Assembly: GCA_035286365.1 (NCBI GenBank)
Contig: DATHJZ010000252.1
Location: 1-35,546, forward strand
Direction: 5' to 3'
DNA from: CADEED01 sp035286365
GTDB lineage: Bacteria; Pseudomonadota; Gammaproteobacteria; Steroidobacterales; Steroidobacteraceae
DNA: 35,546 nucleotides
The first letter of the stretch is position 1, and every line of letters begins with the position of its first letter. The notes under the pieces were generated by a model. That model made no database searches. It was not told the origin of the DNA and saw only the letters and a program-made list of their open reading frames with translations. Shown one piece after another: positions 25,315 through 32,093 of the stretch. The position numbers were made by a program, and so were the translations under genes.

Positions 25315-27378
25315 ATGCCTGCGCCCGTTGGAAAAAACTGCGCGTATCATAGCCGCAAATCCGTCGCGCCTCACGCTTCGCCGACCGCGTTTTCCGTGCA
25401 CAACCTCCATTCCTGTTCGGCTGAAATCCAGGCTTCGATAGACGCTCACGTCGCCACACTCGCCGGCTGGGGCGTGCCGCGCTCAGGCTTAGATCACGCC
25501 GCGCAAGCGGCCGTCATCGTCGCGTCGCTGACCGAGGACTCCGTGCTGGCCGCTGCGCTGCTCGCACAAGCCGCCTTCAACGCGGCCCCCGAAGAAGCGC
25601 GCGAGATCGAGCTGCACTTCGGTCCCACCGTCAGCGCCTTGGGCCGCGAGCTCGCGCATTTCGGTGACATCCGCCTCACGCCGGTCGCGGCAACCACGCA
25701 CCACCTCGAACCCGTGCAGGCCGAAGCCCTGCGAAAGATGCTGCTGTCGGTGGTCGGCGATCCTCGGCTGGTGCTGGCGCGCCTGGCGCGGCAACTCGTG
25801 GATCTCAATGCCTCGAAGGACGGGCACGTGGCGACGCGCGAGCGTCTCGCGCTCGAAACACGCGAGGTGTTCGCGCCGCTCGCGAATCGCCTGGGCCTGT
25901 GGCAATTGAAGTGGGAACTGGAAGACCTGGCTTTCCGCTTCCTGCAACCCGACGACTACCGGCGCATCGCCGCCGCGCTCGCCGAGAAGCGCGCCGATCG
26001 CGAGCTTTACATCGCCGAACTGTGCCGTTTGCTCGAATCCATGATGCGCGGCGCCGGGATCAGCGGCGAGGTGTATGGCCGGCCGAAGCACATCTACAGC
26101 ATCCACCGGAAGATGGAGCGCAAGCAGCTGTCGTTCGAGCAGGTGTTCGATCTGCGCGCGGTGCGCATCGTCACCGCCACGGTGGCGGACTGCTACGCGG
26201 TGCTGGGCCTGGTGCACGGTCGGTACACCTACATCCCGGGCGAGTTCGACGACTACATCGCCACCCCGAAAGACAACTTCTACCGCTCCATCCACACCGC
26301 GGTGTCGGGACCTGAGGCCAAGGTCGTCGAGGTGCAGATCCGCACGCGCGAAATGCACGACCAGGCCGATCTCGGTCTCGCGGCCCATTGGCGCTACAAG
26401 GAATCGCGCGCTCACGACGTCAGCTACGACCGCAAGATCGCCTGGGTGCGCAAGCTCCTTGCGCCGACGCAGGGCGACAAGGATTTCCTCGACGAAGTGC
26501 GCGCGGAGCTGTTCGAGGATCGCGTCTACGCGCTGACCCCCAAGGGCGAGGTCGTGGACCTGCCGTTGCATGCGACGCCGCTCGATTTCGCTTATCACGT
26601 GCACACGGACCTCGGGCACCGCTGCCGTGGCGCACGCGTGAACGGGCGCATCGTGCCGCTGACGCGCGCGCTGGCCAACGGCGAAATAGTCGAGATCATC
26701 ACGCACAAATATCCGCAGCCGAGCCGCGACTGGCTGTCCGAAACCCAAGGGTTCATGAAAAGCCCCCGCGCTCGTTCCAAGGTGCGCGCCTGGTTCCGGA
26801 AGTTAGACGAGGAAGCCGCCCAAGGTGCCACCAACAGCGCCAGCACCGCACCCGCCCCGGCGCCGGTCGCCGCCGCAGCAGGACCCGTACCCGCGCCGCC
26901 CCGACGCAAGGGTTCGGTCCGCAAGAGATCCCGCTCGCCGGTGTTGCTGGGCGGCGTCGAAGACCTGCCGACCAGCTTTGCGCGCTGCTGCGCGCCGGTG
27001 AAACCCGAGCCCATCGCCGGCTATGCCACGATCGGGCGCGGCGTGACCATCCACCGGGCGAATTGCCCGGGCCTTGCGCGCATGAGCGCGACCCGGCCCG
27101 ACAGGTTGATATCCGCGCAGTGGGCCGATGCCGCGCAGACACAGCCCGTGTCGCTCAATATTGTCGCGATCGACCGACAGGGACTGGTCCGGGACATCGG
27201 CGACCTGCTGGCCAGTGAAAAAATCTCGATCGAAATGATGCACACCACTACCGACCGGGCGCAGTCGACGGCTACCATCGACGTGCGTGTGGCGATTGAC
27301 GGCGTGCAGCATCTGACGCGTTTACTGCAGCGTATCCGGAAGGTGGGAAGTGTCCTTTCGGTGCGCCGCTCGGGTTAA
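25315..27378 (+). CDS. relA: (p)ppGpp synthetase RelA (synthetase-only)
   Basis: 687 residues. Long RelA/SpoT homologue. The N-terminal pseudo-hydrolase region (about 60-200) lacks the catalytic His-Asp pair of SpoT (ALLAQAAFNA at that place). The synthetase domain (about 240-360) has GRPKHIYSIHRKM, FDLRAVRIV and EFDD at 310-313; EXDD, rather than RXKD, is the mark of monofunctional RelA. Then come TGS (about 402-463, with DFAYHVHTDLGHR), a helical domain, an Ala/Pro linker (about 505-532) that is longer than usual, a Cys-Cys/His zinc-finger-like domain (FARCCAPVKP ... IHRANCPG) and an ACT domain (about 612-685). It makes the alarmone on stalled ribosomes. Start uncertain: the ATG at 25315 has no clear ribosome site and the first 35 residues look unconserved; GTG at 25396 is an alternative. 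Confidence 0.94.
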   Translation: MPAPVGKNCAYHSRKSVAPHASPTAFSVHNLHSCSAEIQASIDAHVATLAGWGVPRSGLDHAAQAAVIVASLTEDSVLAAALLAQAAFNAAPEEAREIELHFGPTVSALGRELAHFGDIRLTPVAATTHHLEPVQAEALRKMLLSVVGDPRLVLARLARQLVDLNASKDGHVATRERLALETREVFAPLANRLGLWQLKWELEDLAFRFLQPDDYRRIAAALAEKRADRELYIAELCRLLESMMRGAGISGEVYGRPKHIYSIHRKMERKQLSFEQVFDLRAVRIVTATVADCYAVLGLVHGRYTYIPGEFDDYIATPKDNFYRSIHTAVSGPEAKVVEVQIRTREMHDQADLGLAAHWRYKESRAHDVSYDRKIAWVRKLLAPTQGDKDFLDEVRAELFEDRVYALTPKGEVVDLPLHATPLDFAYHVHTDLGHRCRGARVNGRIVPLTRALANGEIVEIITHKYPQPSRDWLSETQGFMKSPRARSKVRAWFRKLDEEAAQGATNSASTAPAPAPVAAAAGPVPAPPRRKGSVRKRSRSPVLLGGVEDLPTSFARCCAPVKPEPIAGYATIGRGVTIHRANCPGLARMSATRPDRLISAQWADAAQTQPVSLNIVAIDRQGLVRDIGDLLASEKISIEMMHTTTDRAQSTATIDVRVAIDGVQHLTRLLQRIRKVGSVLSVRRSG

Positions 27379-27388
27379 CTTAAACCCG
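27371..27388. terminator. Small hairpin over the relA stop codon
   Basis: CGGGTT-AACTTA-AACCCG is a 6-pair stem with a 6-base loop that includes the relA stop TAA. It lacks a T-run; the following 113 bases up to the next gene hold its leader, with CGAAACG (27411) and CGTTTCG (27444) as a further inverted pair. Function as a terminator or leader structure is uncertain. Confidence 0.25.
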
Positions 27389-27501
27389 TAGGGCGGCTCC
27401 TGACCGGGGTCGAAACGTGACGTGTTGCGACGCCGAAAATCGTCGTTTCGCGTCTACTTGCAAGGGATTTTTCTCGTTCAATCCGGGGTACAAGACCGTT
27501 C

Positions 27502-29361
27502 ATGCGTGTCCTGCTGGTCGATCATGACTCAGAGGGTCTCGAGGCCATTGCGCGTGCCATTCGCGGAGTGCTCGAACTCGACTGCGTGACCAGCAAGGGC
27601 GATGCGCTCCTGCTGCTGCGCCAGAACACGTATGACGTGCTCATCGCCTGTGAGCGCGCGATCGACGGTTCGGGCCTGGACCTGCTCGGCCGAACTACCC
27701 GCACCGCCGTCCCCCTGAAGCGAATTTTCGCCGCCGCTCCGGAACGCCTGCAGTTGTTAGGCCCGCGCCTCGCACCGTTCAAGGTGCAGAGGACCATCAA
27801 TTACCCGATCGATCTCGAAGAGTTGTGGCTGGCCATTGCGCAGGTGACGGGCGGCCCGGACGACGAGACCGACGGCACCATCGAACGCGTGGTGCTCGAC
27901 GAACGCGGCATTCCCTCGACCGGCACCGTGCCGCGCGGACCGATTCCGCAACGGCCGCCGGCGCCATTGGCCGCTGTTCCGTCGCCACCGCCTGCGCCAC
28001 CCATGTCAGCGGCGCCGGTGCCCATGACTTCCGCGTCCGGGCGGTATGCCACGGCGCGCGTCGCGCAGCCGGTGCCAGAACCACCGCTGCGCGCGCCTGC
28101 CGCTCGCGCCGCGGCGCCGACGCCGATGCGCGCGCCCGCGCCGCCGATGCAGGCAATGCCGCCAATGCCGATGAATGCGCCGGCACCGCAATTGCCGGCG
28201 TGGACTCCTGAACCTCCCACTGAAGACGATTTCGCCGCGGTCGCGGCACAGGCGCGTCTCGGCGTGCAGCAGAAAGTCGTGGACGAGGCTTCGCGCCGCA
28301 AACGGCAACGCCTGTTCACCGCCTGTGGCATCGCCATCGTGGTCGCAGGCGCCATTGTCTTTCTCATCGAAAAGTTCTACGACCCGGCGGCACGCGCGCG
28401 CGAACAATTCATCGCGGCCGAAATGACGCGCATGTCCGAGCAGCTGAAGGTCACCGACAACCTGACGATGATCGAAGTCGACATCGAACAGGCAATCATG
28501 AACAACGACTTCGACACCGCGCGCCGCGAACTCGCGACGCTGATCGAAAAGGCGCCCGATCATCCGCGCCGCGAATTCCTGCAGGCTTCGATCGATCGCG
28601 CCGTCGAATTCGCCAAGCTCTCACCCCCAGGCGTGGACAAGAAGACTGCGCCGGCCCAGGCAGCGGTGCTGCCGGCGGGCGGTGAGCAACGCCCCGCGTC
28701 GCGGCCGCTGCCGGCCGAGCGAACACCCGATCGCACGCCGGATCGTGTGGTGTCGCGCGCGCCCGATCGCACCACGGCGCAACGTCCGCAGCGCGACGCG
28801 TCGCCGCCGCTGACCCGCAGCTACGGAGCTCCGATTGGCGACGTGCCGCGCGAATCGCTGCCGCTGAACGCGCCCATCAATGCGCCGCCGACCACGACGA
28901 TGCGACGCAACGACAACTCCTTCAGCGGACGCACCATCGAGGCCAGCGACAATTCCGCGACGCGCGCACCCGCGCCGACAACCAATGCGACCAATGCAGC
29001 AATAACGCCCGCACCGGCCGCGGCCGGCTCAGCGGCCGTCAACCTGCCACCGGCCGCGCCGCCCGCCGCAACGCCGCCCGCGCCCGTCGATATCGTCATG
29101 GCAAAGATCGTGAAACGAGTGACGCCCGAAGTACCCAGCGGCATCTCGCGCAAAACCAAGGGTTATGTGCTGGTCAAATACACCATCAGCGAGTCGGGAC
29201 GCGTAAACGACGTCGAAGTGCTGGAGTCGACTCCGCAGGGCACTTTCGACGAGGCCGCGCTGGATGCGGTGCGCAAGTGGGTGTACGAGCCGCGCAAGGA
29301 AAACGGCGTGGCGGTGGCGTCGCAGGGCAAGGCGCGCCTGGTGTTCGACGCGGCTAACTAG
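27502..29361 (+). CDS. Pseudo-receiver / membrane / TonB C-terminal fusion protein
   Basis: 619 residues in an unusual order. Residues 1-118 look like a CheY-type receiver (MRVLLVDHDSEGLEAIARAI) but the phospho-acceptor Asp is missing (DVLIACERAIDGSG, Cys 50 at that place), as are the switch Thr (Ala) and the Lys (Tyr 101 in NYPID), so it should not be phosphorylated. A Pro/Ala/Met-rich linker (about 140-240) leads to a basic stretch (RRKRQR) and one membrane helix (271-290). The periplasmic part has a helical segment (about 295-370), a long Pro/Ala/Thr-rich linker (about 375-528), and a TonB C-terminal domain (about 530-617: GYVLVKYTISESGRVNDVEV, FDEAALDAVRKWVYEP). It probably connects a cytoplasmic state to an outer-membrane or periplasmic partner. 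No exbB/exbD neighbours. Function unknown. Confidence 0.88.
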   Translation: MRVLLVDHDSEGLEAIARAIRGVLELDCVTSKGDALLLLRQNTYDVLIACERAIDGSGLDLLGRTTRTAVPLKRIFAAAPERLQLLGPRLAPFKVQRTINYPIDLEELWLAIAQVTGGPDDETDGTIERVVLDERGIPSTGTVPRGPIPQRPPAPLAAVPSPPPAPPMSAAPVPMTSASGRYATARVAQPVPEPPLRAPAARAAAPTPMRAPAPPMQAMPPMPMNAPAPQLPAWTPEPPTEDDFAAVAAQARLGVQQKVVDEASRRKRQRLFTACGIAIVVAGAIVFLIEKFYDPAARAREQFIAAEMTRMSEQLKVTDNLTMIEVDIEQAIMNNDFDTARRELATLIEKAPDHPRREFLQASIDRAVEFAKLSPPGVDKKTAPAQAAVLPAGGEQRPASRPLPAERTPDRTPDRVVSRAPDRTTAQRPQRDASPPLTRSYGAPIGDVPRESLPLNAPINAPPTTTMRRNDNSFSGRTIEASDNSATRAPAPTTNATNAAITPAPAAAGSAAVNLPPAAPPAATPPAPVDIVMAKIVKRVTPEVPSGISRKTKGYVLVKYTISESGRVNDVEVLESTPQGTFDEAALDAVRKWVYEPRKENGVAVASQGKARLVFDAAN

Positions 29362-29370
29362 CCTGAGCTC

Positions 29371-30813
29371 CTATCGATTGATGTTGTCGATGGCGCGCTT
29401 GTCGGCGGCCAGCGCCGCTTCGTGCAGCGCCTCGGACAACGTCGGATGCGCATGGATCGTGCGCTGCAGGTCTTCGCTGCTGGCTGAATATTCCATCGCC
29501 AGCACGGCCTCGGCGATCAGTTCGCCGGCCATCGGCCCGATGATGTGCACGCCGAGAATCTCGTCATCGTCCTGCGCGGCGATCAGCTTCACGAAACCCG
29601 CGGTCGCTTCCATGGCGCGCGCGCGGCCGCTCGCCGCGAACGGAAACTGACCGGTTTTGTAGGCGCGGCCGCTGGCCTTCACCTGCTCTTCGGTCTGCCC
29701 TACCCAGGCAATTTCCGGATGCGTGTAGATCACCGACGGCACGGTGTTGTAGTTGGTGTGACCGTATTTTCCGGCGACCAGGTCGCCGACCATCACGCCC
29801 TCTTCCTTCGCCTTGTGCGCCAGCATCGGGCCACGCACGCAGTCACCCACGGCCCAGACGTTTTCCACGCCGGTGCGACAGTGGTCGTCGACCTTGATGA
29901 AGCCGCGCTCGTCGATCTGCACACCGGTACCGTCGGCCAACAGACTTTTCGTGAACGGCCGGCGGCCGACGGCCACGATGAGCTTGTCGACGGTGATCGT
30001 CTGACTACCGGTTGCGTCCGAGTAGCTGACCTCGACCGAACTACCGGAAATATGTGCGCCCGAGACTTTGGCGCCGAGCTTGATGTCGATGCCCTGCTTC
30101 TTGAAATGCCGGGCGGCTTCCTTGGCGAGACCCTGGTCGGCCACCGCGAGGAAGGTATCGAGCGCTTCGAGCACCACGACTTCGCTTCCCAGGCGGCGCC
30201 ACACACTGCCGAGCTCGAGGCCGATGACACCGGCGCCGACCACGGCGAGCTTCTTCGGCACGGATTCGAAATCGAGCGCACCCCAGGAATCGACGACGTT
30301 CTTGCCATCGAACGGCATGCTTTTGAGTTCCGTGGGAACCGAGCCGCTCGCGAGCACGATATGTTTGGCGCTGAGCTCCTGCCTGGATCCATCGTGCGCG
30401 GTGAATTCCACCATGCGGTTGGGCAGTAGTTTGCCGTGGCCCTGCAGCGGCGTGACGCCGGCGCCCTTGAGCAGCATGGCGATTCCGGTGGTGCTGGCCT
30501 TCACGATCCCCGTCTTGCGCTTCTGCATCTGCGTGACGTCGAAGTCCACGCTGCCGACCTTGATGCCGTGAACGCCGAGTTCCTCCTTCGTCTTGTGATA
30601 CAGCTCGCTGGATTCCAGCAATGCCTTCGAAGGGATGCAGCCCGCGTTCGTGCAGGTGCCGCCGAACACCGCGGTGCCGTCCTTGTTCTTCCACTCGTCG
30701 ATGCAGGCGACCTTGAGCTTGTTCTGACCGGCGCGAATGGCGGCGGGATACCCGGCCGGGCCGCCACCGATGACAATTACATCGAATTTTTTGGCATCGT
30801 CTTCTTTTGCCAT
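29371..30813 (-). CDS. lpd: Dihydrolipoyl dehydrogenase (E3)
   Basis: 480 residues. FAD- and NAD-dependent enzyme that reoxidises lipoyl groups of 2-oxo acid dehydrogenases. FAD motif VIVIGGGPAGYPAAI, redox disulfide GGTCTNAGCIPSKALLES (Cys 54 and Cys 59), NAD motif VVGAGVIGLELGSVWRRLG, second FAD motif (VWAVGDCV), and the active-site His-Glu at the C-terminus (HAHPTLSEALHEA). ATG at 30813 has an AGGA 8 bases upstream; it follows sucB by 10 bases, so this copy serves the 2-oxoglutarate complex first of all. Confidence 0.97.
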   Translation of the reverse strand: MAKEDDAKKFDVIVIGGGPAGYPAAIRAGQNKLKVACIDEWKNKDGTAVFGGTCTNAGCIPSKALLESSELYHKTKEELGVHGIKVGSVDFDVTQMQKRKTGIVKASTTGIAMLLKGAGVTPLQGHGKLLPNRMVEFTAHDGSRQELSAKHIVLASGSVPTELKSMPFDGKNVVDSWGALDFESVPKKLAVVGAGVIGLELGSVWRRLGSEVVVLEALDTFLAVADQGLAKEAARHFKKQGIDIKLGAKVSGAHISGSSVEVSYSDATGSQTITVDKLIVAVGRRPFTKSLLADGTGVQIDERGFIKVDDHCRTGVENVWAVGDCVRGPMLAHKAKEEGVMVGDLVAGKYGHTNYNTVPSVIYTHPEIAWVGQTEEQVKASGRAYKTGQFPFAASGRARAMEATAGFVKLIAAQDDDEILGVHIIGPMAGELIAEAVLAMEYSASSEDLQRTIHAHPTLSEALHEAALAADKRAIDNINR

Positions 30814-30823
30814 GCTGTATTCC

Positions 30824-32074
30824 TCAGACGCCGAGCAGCAGCCGGGCGGGATCTTCCAGGCAATCTTTGATGGTCACGAGGAATTGCACGGCCTCGCGGC
30901 CGTCGATGATGCGGTGATCGTAAGACACCGCCACGTACATCATGGGCCGGATGACGATCTCGCCGTTCACGACGACCGGACGTTCCATCGTCTTGTGCAT
31001 GCCGAGGATCGCGCTCTGCGGCATGTTGACGATGGGCGTCGATTGCAGCGAACCGAACGTGCCGCCATTCGTGATGGAGAACGTGCCGCCGGTGAGTTCT
31101 TCGATCGTGATCTTGCCTTCGCGTGCCCGCGCGGCGTACGCGCCGATGTTCTTTTCGATGTCCGCGTAGCTCTGCAGGTCTGCGTCGCGCAAAACAGGGA
31201 CCATCAAGCCACGTTCGGTCGAGACCGCGACGCCGATGTCGTAGTACTCGTGATAGACGATGTCATTGCCTTCGATCGAGGCGTTGACGGCCGGGAAACG
31301 CTTCAACGCTTCGACCGCTGCCTTCACGAAGAACGACATGAAGCCGAGCTTCACGCCGTTTTTCTTCTCGAAACTGTCCTTGTACTTCGCGCGTACGTCC
31401 ATGACGGCCTTGAGATCGACCTCGTTGAACGTGGTGAGCTGCGCCTGGGTCTGCTGCGCTTCGAGCAGGCGCTCGGCGATACGCGCGCGCAGGCGCGTCA
31501 TCGGCACGCGCTGATCCTGGCGGCCGGCGGCACCGCTGACCGCGGCAGCCGCAGCCGCCTTGTTAGCCGCCGCGGCGGCAGGCTTAGCGCCTCCCGCCGC
31601 CTTGGCGGCGGGCTGATCAAGATATTCGACCACGTCGCCCTTGGTGATGCGTCCATCGCGGCCCGACGCCGGAATCTTCGACGGGTCCAACTGCTTCTCC
31701 TCGACCATGCGGCGCACCGACGGCGCGAGCTTGTCACCGCCCGACGCAGGCGCGGCGGCCGGCTTCGCAGCGGCAGGTGGCGGCGCGGCGGCAGCGGGCT
31801 TGGCTGCCGCGGCGGGAGCCGCAGCGGTGGCAGCAGCACCCTCTTCGAGTACGGCGAGCACCTGGCCGCTGGTCACCGAAGTGCCGGCGACGATACGCAG
31901 TTCCTTCAGCACGCCGTTCACCGGCGCGGGGACTTCGAGCACCACCTTGTCGGTTTCGAGGTCCGCGAGATTCTCATCGCGAGTCACGGTCTGCCCGGCC
32001 TGCTTGTGCCAGGTGACGAGAGTCGCGTCGGCAACCGACTCGGGTAATTGCGGAACCTTGATTTCAATGGCCAT
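30824..32074 (-). CDS. sucB: Dihydrolipoyl succinyltransferase (E2 of 2-oxoglutarate dehydrogenase)
   Basis: 416 residues. Lipoyl domain (1-77) with the lipoylated Lys 43 in ETDKVVLEV; Ala/Pro/Lys-rich swinging linker (about 80-113); peripheral subunit-binding domain (about 115-152, LAPSVRRMVEEKQLD ... GRITKGDVVEYL); second Ala-rich linker; catalytic acyltransferase domain (about 185-416) with His 387 and Asp 391 in YDHRIIDGREAVQFL. It forms the core of the complex and transfers succinyl groups to CoA. It starts 19 bases after sucA. Confidence 0.97.
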   Translation of the reverse strand: MAIEIKVPQLPESVADATLVTWHKQAGQTVTRDENLADLETDKVVLEVPAPVNGVLKELRIVAGTSVTSGQVLAVLEEGAAATAAAPAAAAKPAAAAPPPAAAKPAAAPASGGDKLAPSVRRMVEEKQLDPSKIPASGRDGRITKGDVVEYLDQPAAKAAGGAKPAAAAANKAAAAAAVSGAAGRQDQRVPMTRLRARIAERLLEAQQTQAQLTTFNEVDLKAVMDVRAKYKDSFEKKNGVKLGFMSFFVKAAVEALKRFPAVNASIEGNDIVYHEYYDIGVAVSTERGLMVPVLRDADLQSYADIEKNIGAYAARAREGKITIEELTGGTFSITNGGTFGSLQSTPIVNMPQSAILGMHKTMERPVVVNGEIVIRPMMYVAVSYDHRIIDGREAVQFLVTIKDCLEDPARLLLGV

Positions 32075-32093
32075 GTTGTTTTTCCATTGTGGC

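Noticed and set aside
25489..26748. A 419-codon open frame on the minus strand opposite relA
   Set aside because: Antisense shadow of relA; composition is atypical and no domain is visible.
27502..29361. A functional response regulator or an ordinary TonB energy transducer
   Set aside because: Phospho-acceptor, switch and Lys residues are missing, and there are no exbB/exbD genes or TonB-dependent receptor genes beside it.
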